From positions 1,265,501-1,329,500 of the forward strand of contig NC_087252.1 in NCBI RefSeq assembly GCF_037042905.1: DNA of 64,000 nucleotides, written 5' to 3'. How positions within the stretch are numbered: the first letter of the stretch is position 1; each line of letters begins with the position of its first letter. Shown in pieces: positions 1 to 12,200 of this stretch. The stretch comes from Lytechinus pictus (Eukaryota > Echinodermata > Echinoidea > Temnopleuroida > Toxopneustidae). The position numbers and the translations under genes are program-made. The notes beneath the pieces are model-generated. The model did no database searches and was not told the DNA's origin. It saw only the letters and a program-made list of their open reading frames with translations.

Positions 1-1550
1 CTATATCGACATAATATGCAAATTTATGCAAATTACTTGCTTATTTGCATAGATACAGCGTGTCTCTTTGGATGAATCTCTTTCTTTTGACTCAAGGAAC
101 ATTTGTGCCAAGTGGGACATTTGTACTCAAAAATGCAGCGTTCAACCTCTTAACAAGTCTACTATCACTGGTAAAATACGACGCATTCACGGTGGTGCAC
201 GCAGCATGAACCAAGAGATAACAAATCGATATCACTCTTCCCTTCTTTGTCTAGCTATCGATCCCTATATCATGCCAAGTCGTCAGCTAATATGTTGGCT
301 GCCCCTCAGTAAGCGATACCTCTCATTAGCATTGTCTTTCGGGTTCACTAGGGGTATTTGTGGTCAGAGGATCTTCACTCGTCAGATAGTTAAGACTCAA
401 TAACTGCGAGCTCAACCGTGCAAATTCAGAAGAAACATCAGAAAAACATAGACCCTTGCAGGTGTCAGAGGCTTTGTGATTCCAGTAATTCAAATGATGC
501 CTTTTCTTTCTTTGAACGCGGGACAAACGAAGCTGTGAATTTCATCCACGCTTCGATAGGATTTTCTACGATTTTAAATTTTGATTGAATCATTGGGATG
601 TAACGTTGATCATGATTGACATATTTGGGACAAACAAAAAACGACGCTGGATATTTTGACCAGGGATCACTTCGAATTTCTACGATTTTCATTTTTCTTT
701 ATTTATTTGAACGTCGCTTTGATTTGGACAGACGTTTAGAAGTGAACACGCAGATGTTTCTTATGATGTAAACACTTTCGAGTTGATCTCTCTGGAATAA
801 AACTGGACGTTCTCAAATGGCCTACGGATAAATAGTGTTAACTAACAGTAATGGGTTAGGTGACTTCGGTTGGATACATTCAAATCAACTCTAGATCGTC
901 CCATCTGATCAGGGGAGATTGAATTCTCTTATTTTTTGCGGCATACTGTTTCCATGGAAATTTTTATATACTCATCATGATCGTAGTTGTTTAGCTGTCC
1001 TGATCTAGTAGCACTCTGATCAAGGAACTTAACGAGTGAGTGTTGAATCTCTCAAGTATTTTCGTTCGTTGGCTAGGATGTTGTAGCAAATCTAGTAACC
1101 AAAATTGATCCTGTAATATAATAATAACAATTATTATTATAATCAGTATTATCATTATTATCATCATCATCATTACATATTACTAATACTTGTGTGGAAA
1201 TTTATACGGATGTTTAAAAGTGCGCTGGTGGGTAGACTGATAAAAAATAATCTATCACAGTCAAAAGAAAATAAAAGATAAACGTTTCTTTACCTTCTCA
1301 TTAATTTTTTTATTTGTTTGCTTTAACATGGAAATATAGAATCGTAAGCATGGACATCATATATTTACTTTTCATTAGAATTGATTTGGAATCATTGAGA
1401 CAAAAATATGCATTAATATTACCCCTTTCTCCATATTATTTATTCATGCATATATTGTTTCATTCGTCAATTTTCCTTTATTTCTTTATAAGTCGATTGA
1501 TTTATGTATTGATATTCTGAATACATTGGTCATGTTGGAAAATATTTCAT
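1..1550. other. Intergenic DNA, no gene seen
   Basis: This stretch is AT-rich. Open frames here are short, lack splice-site context and show no recognisable protein motif. A short degenerate AT/TAA run lies near 1117-1175. I see no gene, RNA gene or clear repeat boundary. Confidence 0.5.
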
Positions 1551-1552
1551 CA

Positions 1553-1745
1553 TGATTGTCAATATTGTTTATCATGACTATCATGATGATTATCAACTTT
1601 GCCATCATAGTCATTATAATCATCGTCGTCATTACCTTCGTCATCATCATCATTATCATCGTCATCATCATCGTCATCATCATCATCACCATTATCATCA
1701 TCATCATCATCATCACCATCATCATTACACTCCTCCTCCTCCATT
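1553..1745. repeat. (ATC)n/(CAT)n microsatellite
   Basis: This is an imperfect trinucleotide tract of CAT/ATC units with interruptions. It reads through as poly-His, poly-Ile or poly-Asp/Met depending on frame and strand, so the open frames across it are artefacts of the repeat. A CTCCTCCTCC run closes it. Confidence 0.9.
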
Positions 1746-2246
1746 AATAGTCAGCGCAAATGCATTCTTTTGTTATTTTTATCTTTTCTCCCAAGTAATA
1801 CCCATTATTCATGAAATATATTTCATGTACTAGTGCTTTCATACATGCCAGTTATAGCGCCAAAATGTGCTGCATTTATATCAATAAACCTGATAATAAA
1901 ATTAAGTGCAAAAAAAACACTGAGCTATTCTCTCCTTGGTTTTTTCAAGTCTAGCGATCGAAATTCCAGGGCAATGTTCATGGCGCATCTTTTGAGCGTT
2001 TTACCCTGATAAACTTGCTCTAAAAAAAATCAGATTCAAAGTTTTCAGTACTTTATAACAAATAGTGATGGAATTTACTAACTATTTTTTGACATTTTTA
2101 TTTGTAAAAAATGTTTACGAGAATGCATTGTACCATCGTGGTTAATTGTCACCATTTATATTGGTATAAAGATTGTTTGAAATATATAACACACTTTTAA
2201 ACCATCATGTTTTATATGGCTTGTATCATGTGTGTGAATGTATATA

Positions 2247-2498
2247 CCAGTAGCGTACACAGGGGGTGGTTACAGAAGTTCACCCCACTTAAATTTTTTA
2301 TACCCAACCCCCCGCCCCTAAAAAAATGTGAAGCGCTTTTTTTTTGTTCGTTTTTTTTTTGCTTGTTATTTTTTTTTTGGTGGGGTAGGAAACGACCTAA
2401 AATTTGTGGTGAAGACCTTTTTTTTGGTTGTCAACATTTCGTTCAGCTTAACCCCCCCCCCCCCCCCTCCCTTTCAAAAATCTTGCGTACGTTACTGG
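2247..2498. mobile_element. Small inverted-repeat element (MITE-like)
   Basis: The left end CCAGTAGCGTACACAG is mirrored at the right end by CTTGCGTACGTTACTGG. Both ends are bordered by TATATA, which may be the target duplication. The interior holds T-rich and C-homopolymer tracts (C run near 2450-2467). There is no coding capacity, so it is probably a non-autonomous DNA element. Related ends appear at 8801-8946 and near 63683. Confidence 0.55.
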
Positions 2499-2679
2499 TA
2501 TATACTTTTTCCATCAATTATTTTTACACGAGAAGCGTATACCTATTCATAAAGACAATACATGTACGTCGGTTATTCAAGCAGATGATGCTTCAAGTCA
2601 ACATGTTTAAGTATGGCGGCACTTGAGGTCCAATAATTCATGACATTACAATTACTATATTCATGAGAGCAGACCTGTG

Positions 2680-2772
2680 TAATCCCTTAATTGTGCATGC
2701 GCGTCCGCAAATTAGCATAGCAATTCGAAGTTCGGCTAAAGTCCCGTTAATCCCTTAATCCTCCGTTAATCC
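2680..2772 (+). promoter_or_regulatory. Cluster of TAATCC (K50 homeodomain-type) sites
   Basis: TAATCC occurs at 2680, 2748, 2756 and 2767, all on the plus strand. The last three fall within 25 bp. TAATCC is the known core of Otx, Goosecoid and Bicoid-class homeodomain binding sites. The cluster lies about 3.2 kb upstream of the GPR156-like first coding exon. That it is an enhancer is only an inference from clustering. Confidence 0.25.
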
Positions 2773-4085
2773 CCTTAGTAGATGACCCTAATCAATAAGT
2801 CAAGTTTTAATGGTCATTGTTAACCCCTCATCAATTACCGTTAGTCGGGTCAAACTATTGACCCCTTACCAAGTTTACCCCTTTGTTAGTGTAGTATTAG
2901 TAATTCAGAAGGGTGATTAACGTTGGGCCTAGATCAAATATAATTATACATCGTTGCCAGCTATTAATACAATTATACGTTATATGCCTGGGACTTACAT
3001 GATAAATCCCTGTTATTAACCCTCTCTGGAACAAGATGTTGCAAGTCAATTATCTTGCAATTATACGTATCAAATCAATGATGATTAATAAGGTATCAAT
3101 TAATATGGGGCTTGAATTCGGAAAGGCAAAGCTTACCGTGTTATCAAATTTGGTCGTGATTACATTTCTTTAGATAAAGCTAAAAAGCCAATTTTTTAGG
3201 TTCTTGAAAATGTTCTTAACGTGTATAATATATGATTTATGTTAACAAGGAATATATATATGGTAAGTATTAAGATCTTTATTAAAAAAGGAGGTACTGG
3301 GCACTACCACAAAAACCTTAACAACCTTGTTTAGGCCCCTCCGTTGGCATTATTTTGAGAGAAATAATAACATTAAGATTTTTTTTTTAAAGTTAGTATC
3401 CTTATTGCGATAGAATTATCATCTTTACTGTCTCTTGAATTTTATAAAAATAAAGTAAGCTAACCTTTTTTTCATTTTTCCTCAATTATTGCAAATCGAA
3501 TTGGAATTGCCAACCAACCCATTGCGGTACATAGGTTCATTCGTATTTTAAACAATGTAATGACTTGATTGAAAAACAAATCTGAGGGCGTCACGACATA
3601 GTATGTTAATTTCATTTATTTCTAGTATAGAAGACACCTGTTTTCAATATATCGTAAAACAAGAAAAGTCATATGATATCAATATCGCAAGTCTCCAGAG
3701 TACGAACCTGAATAACATATGGAGTATAAAGGCCTACAATTACATGCCAGTAACCTCTACAGCTCCAAGACAGGTTGTTCACAATAGAATATACATTATA
3801 CGCTTATCTCTCCAATTCACAAGATATAGCCCAATTAATCTTAAATTTCCTTGTAATCTTTACAAATCTTGTCATAAAGGGGGATTCTCCTTGACATGTT
3901 CTAATTCCTAAATTATGGTAGCCTCAAATATGCAAGGGCAAATGTAGAATTGATCTGTATTATGTTAGATAATGATCGCGTCGGCATAAGTCAAAGAGAT
4001 TCCGAGAGATGAGGGGGTAATTCGATGTGACGAAATGATGTCTAATTGTAAAATCAATGAAGATGGCTGCGTTGTATTGTAATGC
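2773..4085. other. Intergenic DNA, nothing assigned
   Basis: AT-rich sequence. The longest open frame (3603-3911) has no recognisable motif or splice context. No gene is supported. Confidence 0.45.
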
Positions 4086-4193
4086 CCCAGTTACACAAAC
4101 GGTACCGACTGCTAACTATCGGATGGTACGTCGATGATAAATAATGTAATAGCTTTGATCGGTCTGGAGCCGGTTTCGTTGGTGTAACTGAGC
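4086..4193. mobile_element. Short foldback element
   Basis: CCAGTTACACAAACGGTACCG at the left pairs with CGGTTTCGTTGGTGTAACTG at the right, around a short interior. This is about 105 bp in all with no coding capacity. It looks like a non-autonomous DNA element. A related but looser sequence lies near 20840-20960. Confidence 0.45.
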
Positions 4194-4624
4194 ATAAATC
4201 GTTTAAAGAGAGTTTTCCACCAGCGATCGACTGGTATACGATGTATTGTGCTAAAGTACATGATTAGGTCGTGACCCGCCCCTTTCTTTCAAATGAGAAT
4301 ATGGCTATGACGTCACTTCTCGTATTGAATTCTTTGAAAATATAAGAAGTGTATTTAATGTATTTAGAGCATCCATCATAAACCAATATACTGTGTAAAG
4401 AATTACATGGTGGTGATTTGACGGCGGTATGTAAAGATTCATTTTATAACTGATTCTGCAGAAAGTTTTTTTTTATAAAAAAAGCCTCACATCGTTCAAG
4501 AAGTCTTAGTTGATTTGTCGAGTTGTCGGAAAAGGTAGGACATTAAGCTAGCAGAAGATTGTGGAGTGTAACTCGGTGAATGAGGAAGGTAATTGACAAG
4601 GATAACGTGGCTATATCCCTGTTG

Positions 4625-5680
4625 GTAATTAAATGCCCCACAGTGTGTGTACAGTGTGATCACATAGTGGGCTTATGTGTGTATGTGATTAACACTGTGG
4701 ACAGTGTGAGTGTTCACAGTAGGTTTTACATCATGGACAGTGTGTAAATGTGATTTACATTCTTAGAATGCACCATATGGCCCGGGGGGCCACTTACATT
4801 GACGAGTGGATACCATGCGCGACCAAAAAAACACGTAAAAAGGATGTCTTTTTCACGATAGGGCACGTTACGTACGTAACGTGATAAGGGTGTCAAAAAC
4901 ACAAAAATAATGAAAAAAGGGTATCTATTTTGCTAGGACAATTACGTGTTTAGGGTCGAATTTGCGGGGATGATAAAACAAAATTAAAATGTTTTATAAA
5001 GGATGTCCTTTTTGCCCCAACACTTCGTGTTTAGAGTCCAATTTGCGCGAGGTGTAGAAGGTGGGGTCGTTCTAAACCAAATAAGGTAAAGCCGACGACA
5101 GAAGGACCCGTAACAATAAAATATTCCTGTATTTGTTTAGGGGTTCATTTCAGGGAATATTTGCCAAGAGTATCGTTTTGTTTCCAATACTTGTTAAGGG
5201 TAGGGTTTCGCACGCCAATACTTGTTAAGGGGTGCATTTTCAGAATATGGAAATTACGTGTTTAGGGTGCTTTTCGAGACCCCATGGTCGCGCATGGTAT
5301 CCACTCGTGAATGGAAGTGCCCCCCCCCCCCCCGGGCCGCATTTCACAGTGTGAAGACAACTTCATACTGCGGACACCTCGATAGTGTGGACACTTAATC
5401 TGACATGTGATTTTACACTTAAGATGCTCAAATTAAACAGTGCAAAGACATTTATTTTACACTGTATACACTGTATACATCAGTGTAAAAAAGATCACAG
5501 AGTGTTCACATAGAGGACTACGTGCAATTGTGATTAACACTTTTAAACCTTCTCAAACTGAACAGTGAGGAGATAATGTCACACTATGGACCACAGCAGT
5601 GTGTATGCTCACAGTATGTGCATACATTATGGACTGTCCGTGAATAACAATGTAAAAAAAAATTGAGATAATTTCACACT
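4625..5680. repeat. CACAGTGTG-rich degenerate repeat block
   Basis: Many copies of CACAGTGTG, ACACTGTG and close variants are spaced irregularly, often next to ACATAGTGGAC-like or TTAACACT words. The block is split by the foldback element at 4780-5338. The same vocabulary recurs at 7530-8100, 13640-13770, 14100-14260 and 15980-16440, so it is a dispersed repeat family of unknown type. Confidence 0.5.
4780..5338. mobile_element. Foldback element nested in the CACAGTGTG block
   Basis: CCCGGGGGGCCACTTACATT at the left is mirrored by the right end, where a C homopolymer leads into CCCGGGCC. Just inside lie ACGAGTGGATACCATGCGCG and its reverse complement. The interior repeats AATTACGTGTTTAGGGT-like and AATACTTGTTAAGGG-like words. 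There is no open frame. It is a non-autonomous element inserted inside an older repeat. Confidence 0.65.
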
Positions 5681-5966
5681 GCGGGACAATGTTCTTTCTT
5701 CATGTTGCAGGAGGGATATGTCTATGCCATATGTTCTTGTTGTATATTATCATCTGATTGAAAATTTATCCTTTTTATACCTCCTCTCAATAAAGGATTA
5801 TTTCAGGGCGAAAAAGAAAACATTTGTATTCCATTTTGAATTGGAATACAATCCCTCTAGCTTAAAACATTCTAAATTCGACTTATCGATCTCATTCTAA
5901 TCATATGTTCATGGAAAATTACAAGATTAATATATTCATTTGTACGCATCTTCATATCTCCAACAG

Positions 5967-6217
5967 GAAATGAGCGCCAACATTTCGCATAGCAACGGGA
6001 CATCGAGATCCCCAACCCTTCACTTCATCACAACAACGCCAACCGTTGCCATGGGAACGGAGGAGGAGGGGATGATGGATGGGGTCCACGATGAGACGTC
6101 TTATCGATTTCGTACCATCTCACCGGTGCTCTTCGGATGTGCTTGTGTGTTGACATTGTTAGGTCTGGTGCTATCTACCGTATTTCTCGTCTTCAATATC
6201 AGATATCGAAATCATAG
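5967..6217 (+). CDS. GPR156: GPR156-like exon 1 (N-terminus and TM1)
   Basis: An acceptor-like CTCCAACAG precedes 5967 and the first ATG is at 5970, so a 5' untranslated exon is probably spliced to this one. The exon encodes residues 1-83: a polar N-terminus of about 50 residues with two N-glycosylation sequons, then TM1 (ISPVLFGCACVLTLLGLVLS onward) and the basic NIRYRNHR stop-transfer. The donor is ATAG|GTAAGG, phase 2. Confidence 0.85.
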
Positions 6218-9200
6218 GTAAGGTGGCCTCTAGTTTATTTCCATGATAATTAATTTGAAAAGAAAAAATCGAAATGATTATCATAATCTTAATTAAGGTA
6301 TGCGAAATCGTACCTCCATATATATATTGATTTAAGAATCATACTTGTGTTAAAGGGGAATGAAACACTTGGTAAAATTGGGCTTGTTTGGAAAGAGAAA
6401 AAATAAAGAATAAGATCGGAGAAAGTTCGAAAAAAATCAGACAGTTAATGAGAAAGTTATAAGCATTTGAATATTGCGTTCACTAATGCTACATGGAGAT
6501 CCTCCTATTGGAAATACGACAAATATGTGTGATATCACACGTGAACAACTTTCCCTTCGACTATAAATACCCTCCGATTTTCTCTTTTGCTCTCTCTTAT
6601 GGTGATAAAAACTCTTTTTCCATGATATACTCTTTGAAAATCTGCATTTACAAGCTCTCCCAATAGAATTCAAGATCTACTGAGGTTATAAAAAAAAGGC
6701 ATTTTAAGTGAAATATATAGAAAAGTAATGGGAAAGTTGTTCACTTGTGACATCACACACACATCTTTGTTGCATTGCCATGGGATGATCTACATTGCAA
6801 CAATGATCTAAACTTCAACTGCTAACTTTCTTATTATTCGTTCATTTTTCCCCAAACTTTCGTTAATCTGTTTCTTTGATTTTTCTGTTTTCATACAAGC
6901 TATCTTGTTTCAAAGGTTTCATCTTCCTTTAAGTATCCAATATGGGTTATCGAAATCATAATCAACGGTGGCCTCAAGTCTATTTAAACGATAATTGATT
7001 TGAAAAAAATGTCGATTATTATTATCATGACTCTGAAAAAAGTGTAAAAATCGTATATGATGTGTTATTTATTGCACTATTATCGAATACAATAATGTTG
7101 CTATTTTTACTCTTTAATATCAGATATCGAAAGAATAGGCAAGGTAGCCTCAAGATTATTTCCACGATAATTAATTTGAAAAGAAAAAAAATCGAACGTG
7201 ATTATCATATTTTCAACATATGTATAAAAGTCGTATCTGATAGGGGCTTACTTATGGCACCATAATGCCGATGAGCGCGAGACTCACATTGCCATTGTTG
7301 TGCTGAACACAAGCAGATGCGAAGATAAGAAGTTAATTATTATTCTACAGTTACATGATATATTTATACGAATTCGACTCCAGACCGATGGAAGCTATGA
7401 CATTTCTTCAGGTGGCATCCAGATAATCTGTCAGATTTGAGCCTGTTTTGTTCGTCTGACTCTAGCTGGAGCATGATAAGAATAATCTTCAATAATTGTA
7501 CTGATGTTAAAGTTATTGTTCAAAATGACACACTGTGGAAGCTTGTACAGTAGGCCTGATAATGTTAAGAGTGTGTTAACAAGGTGTGACATTGTAATTA
7601 ACATTTCTTACATCTCACATTTGACGGTGTGAAGGTGATTCCATACTGAACATCCTTTGAACATATTGTGAACATACTATAAACGCACAGTGAATTCAAT
7701 GAATACACACGTTGAACACAGTGTGAACACAACAGAACACACTCTGAACACACTGTGAACATACCCTGAACACACTGTGAGCACACTGTAAACACACTGT
7801 GAACACACTGTGAGCACACATTTAACACACCTAGAACACACTCTAAACACACTCGGAACATACTGTGAACACACTCTGAACACACTTTGAAGAGTGTGTT
7901 CACAGTGTGTTCAGACTCTGAACACACACAGAACACAATTTTAACACACTCGGAACACACTATGAACACGCTGTAAACACACACTAAACACACTCTGAAC
8001 ACACTGTAAATACACTCTGAACACACTGTGAGCACACTGTGAACACACTGTGAACACACTGTGAACACACCGTTAACTTACTGTGGAACACACTGTTATT
8101 TCCAGCAAATCTGTACGTCAGTGTAATGCAGAGAACCGTTTCGATTATTAATGGGATGCATTTCTTCTTTATTTTTCAATAGGTTAATAAAAATGTCAAG
8201 CCCTAATTTGAACATACTGATTGTGCTTGGCACCATTCTCATCTACGCATGCGTGATCCTCCTAGGAATCGACAGTAATACGTCATCACTAGAAACCTTA
8301 ACAGCACTCTGCAAGGTATATTATGTACTTTTCAAACTTTCTCCCAATAGGGATCTTAAACATAATTTTACTATATTTATATTCGCGTAATGGAATTATA
8401 TTAAGCCCTTAAAGCTCAGGCATACGACACGATTTTTAGGATTATAACATTAAACTAGTTTTGAATAAAACTTTTGATTACTTTCCTACTAAGAACTTGG
8501 TACTTCTGTAAGAAATGTCCTGTCCGTGTCTCCAAAGTTGCCACATTCACCCCAGACTGACCACGTTATTCCAACGGCATACGACCGATCTGTGTAAAGT
8601 TAGTTTGACTGAGCATTCTTTGCATTAATATATTATCTATGCATTAATTTTCAGACACGTTTGTTCCTGCTCATGTGCGGTTTCACGTTAGTCTACGGGT
8701 CTCTCTTCACCAAGTCTTGGCGGGTATATAGAATATTTGGACACACTGGTGCAAAACGGATGGTAAGATTGAAGGACACTCAATTCGAGAGACAGTGATT
8801 TTATCCAGTAGCGGAACTGGCTTTTTTTTTTTAATAAAAGGGCGATTTGACCAAATATTTTGAGTTTTGGTTTCTTCTCTTTAACGTAGGTGCTACGTAC
8901 TGCGTCTTAACACCCCCCCCCCCTCTTGTAGATCCACCACTGCAATGACACCAGTTTTAACACTGGCATAAATTGTTAGTGCGGTCCTCTTACACATCAC
9001 CGACTGCTGTTGTGTGAGCATCATAGCCCTGTTTTACAGTATATTTAACTCACTCAGTTAGAACACACTCTAAAAATGAAATGTTAAATCAACATTTGAA
9101 AGGTAGGAGGAGTGACAGTCTTTCATAAAAGTTGCATTTACCACTTTAAATGGTTCTACCAAAATTAAAATACAAGGTTGGGTATAACATTTGGAAAAGG

Positions 9201-12200
9201 TTGTTTCTCCTCCAACCTTTTAAATGTTGATTTAACATTTTATTTCATAGAGTGCTTGAGACGTTAAACTTCTCGAGCAGGTGTAAGCTTTGTATCTTGA
9301 ACAAATACGCACAGGCTATTTTCCATCTCTCTTTGAACTCTATAAGCCTCATATCTCTGAATCCTTGAGCATTTTTGCTTTCAACTTATTAAACTTCAAG
9401 TTATATAGATAAAGAATTGACCTTCTAATTTATAGAGCAAACCCCTTTTCTTGATTTTTCTTGAATACCCTTGCAGGTGATACGAGATAATAAACTAATC
9501 GGAATAATAGCTTGTTTACTTCTTGTCGATTCTCTTATCATGGCAATATGGCTGATCTTCGATCCCCCACAATGCCAGGTGAAAGTACTTCCGGTGACGT
9601 CGCAGGTAGGCATTCAGATAATGAATTGAGACCAACTCGAAGTATTGATGACTAAATAAATAAATTAAATAAATAAATGCAGATTGCAGACGTTTGCGGA
9701 GATCGATGCCCAAGGTCAATCCAGAAATGCGGATTTGTTTTTCATTTTGTTATCATACTTCATATCTACCATAGATAACAAACATGCAGATAGACTGTAT
9801 ATCTAATAATGCCCAGTTATAATTTACTATTTGTATGGAGATACACGACTTTGAGAAGGAGTTAAACTGATCTGGTGGCCTCCTTACTCTCATTAATTTC
9901 CAGATTTAGAAGTTATTAATTTCATTCAGAGATTGAATGATATTTCCATCTCGTGTGCGTTCAGTATTAGAAGCTAATTTTTGTATGTAGGTCGTGATTG
10001 ATCTGCCTTCAACAGTTAAGTCAGTGTTTAATACCAATTACGTGTAATTTAGTATTTTATCGAAATGCACTCCAACGTTGAGTAAAGAAATCATAGAAAT
10101 GGAGCATTTTTTAATCATTTCGGGTGCTCGCTTTGCACAATTAATACTTTATTACAATTTTTGAAATGATGATAAAAAAATTGTATGACATTCCTGCTGT
10201 TATCATCCTCTGTAGAAAGCAACAACTCAATCAACTGAAAATCCCTTGACAACGCCACAAACCACGCCCACATGGAGGGGTGCGGTCTACGTATGCCACT
10301 CCCATTATCATGAAATCTGGCTGCTTGTCATCTACGTTTATAAATGCATCATTCTCCTCTACGGCACTCATCTTTCATGGGCAACTAGAAATGTCGCCCT
10401 CAGCGCCATGAACGATGCAAGATGTATCATCATCTCTGTGTATACCTGTGTCGTTCTGGTTTCGATGGCAACGGCTCTATCGTCGACGATGTGGCGGTGG
10501 CCCAACGTGTGGTACTCTTGTCTGGCCTTGGTCTTGCTTCTCTGTACGACAGAAGTCCTGGTCTTGGTTCATCTTCCAAAGGTAGGCTACTTATCAAAGC
10601 AACATTGATTGAATTATATTATATGGGTGAGGATGTTTTTTTTTTCTTTTCCCAAAATATGCGCATTCGACCAGAAACCAGTGTTATCCAATAAAGGTGT
10701 GGATGATATTTTGATATTTTGTCTTTTTGGTCTTTCTGCTCCCCTTTTGGGGGGGCGGGGGTTATTTTTTTTCTTAATTTTTAAAAATAAAAGTTGACAG
10801 GTTCGGTTCAGTCAGGTTATGGTAAACAAACTTTCCCCTCTCTCTCTCTCTTCTCTCTTGGCCTACTATAGAGGTAACCCATCTCTTGAATTATACTCTC
10901 TTTGTATCCAGATACTTGCATGGAAGGATAACCCAGATGCCACGATGCCGTTGTCAAGGACGCTTACATCGTCATACATAGCAACCAATCACGGTCAATC
11001 ATTCAATCAAGTAGAAGAGGAGTTATTTCTCTTATCTGCGGAGAATGCAGCTTTAAAACGGTCGCTTGGCGAGGTGAGAGCCGTTCGTTAATAATAATGA
11101 TAGTAATAATAATGATAATAATAATGATGATAATAATAATAATAATGATAATAATAATAATAATAACAATAATAATAATAACAATAATAATAATAACAAT
11201 AATAACAATAATAATAATAATAATATGTATAAGCTGCTGACATCAACGCTTGCCATGCACATCGAACGACACATCGATGATCATGACATAATGGAGGTCA
11301 CTCAGAAAGGTTGTCGGAAAGGAAAGAAGGGTTGTAAAGATCACCTAATGACAAACAAAGCAATAATCGGTAATGCTCGCCAAAGACAGACCAATCTATC
11401 CATGGCTTGGATAGACTACAGGAAGGCATTTGACAGCGTACCACCTAGTTGGATCATCAAAGTTCTAGAGATGTATCACATCAATCCACAAATAGTCAAG
11501 TGCATATCAGCAGGTATGAAACAATGGAGCACTACTCTTTCGCTTACAATAGGCACCCGTTCGATGACAGTGGAGGGGGTCCGAATCAAGAGAGGAATAT
11601 TTCAAGGAGATTCCTTATCTCCTCTTTTATTCTGCTTAGCTCTCAATCCAGTATGCTCTCTCTTACACGCTACGAGTTATGGCTACAGATACAAAGGGCA
11701 AGATGTATCTACGACAATAAACCATCTGATATATATGGATGATATCAAACTCTTTGCAAAAAATGACGATGAACTTCACAAGATGATAGCAGTAGTTAAA
11801 CATTTCAGCGATGACATCAAGATGTCGTTTGGTATAGACAAGTGTGCCAAAGTTACACTTGTACGAGGAAGGAGGGTAAATACAGGCGACATGTCTGTGC
11901 AAGATGAGGAAACATCAATCAAGGAACTGACTAATGATTCGACATATAAATATCTAGGCATAGCTGAGAACGATGTCATTAGCCATAACACAATGAAGGA
12001 GAAGGCAACATCAGAATACAAAAGAAGACTCAGGCTGATCCTCAAATCCGAACTGAATGCCAAAAATAAGATTGAAGCGATCAACACTCTAGCCATTCCT
12101 GTGCTTAGATACAGTTTTGGTATTGTTAACTGGAGACTAGCTGATATATGTGGCCTAGATGTTATGACCAGAAAGCAATTAACGATGCACAGATTACATC

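Noticed and set aside
68-403. 111-codon open frame near the window start
   Set aside because: No motif, splice context, homology that I recognise or compositional shift. It is probably a chance frame.
1552-1833. His/Ile/Asp-rich open frames
   Set aside because: They are translations of the (ATC)n microsatellite. The same applies to 61743-62459 and, for TAG units, 21731-22169.
1-5966. Venus-flytrap exons upstream of the class C receptor
   Set aside because: No frame here resembles a periplasmic-binding-like domain. The GPR156-like features explain its absence without missing exons.
7598-8068. Cys/Val-rich 156-codon frame on the minus strand
   Set aside because: It is produced by the 11-bp minisatellite, which reads similarly in all three frames. 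It is not a cysteine-rich secreted protein.
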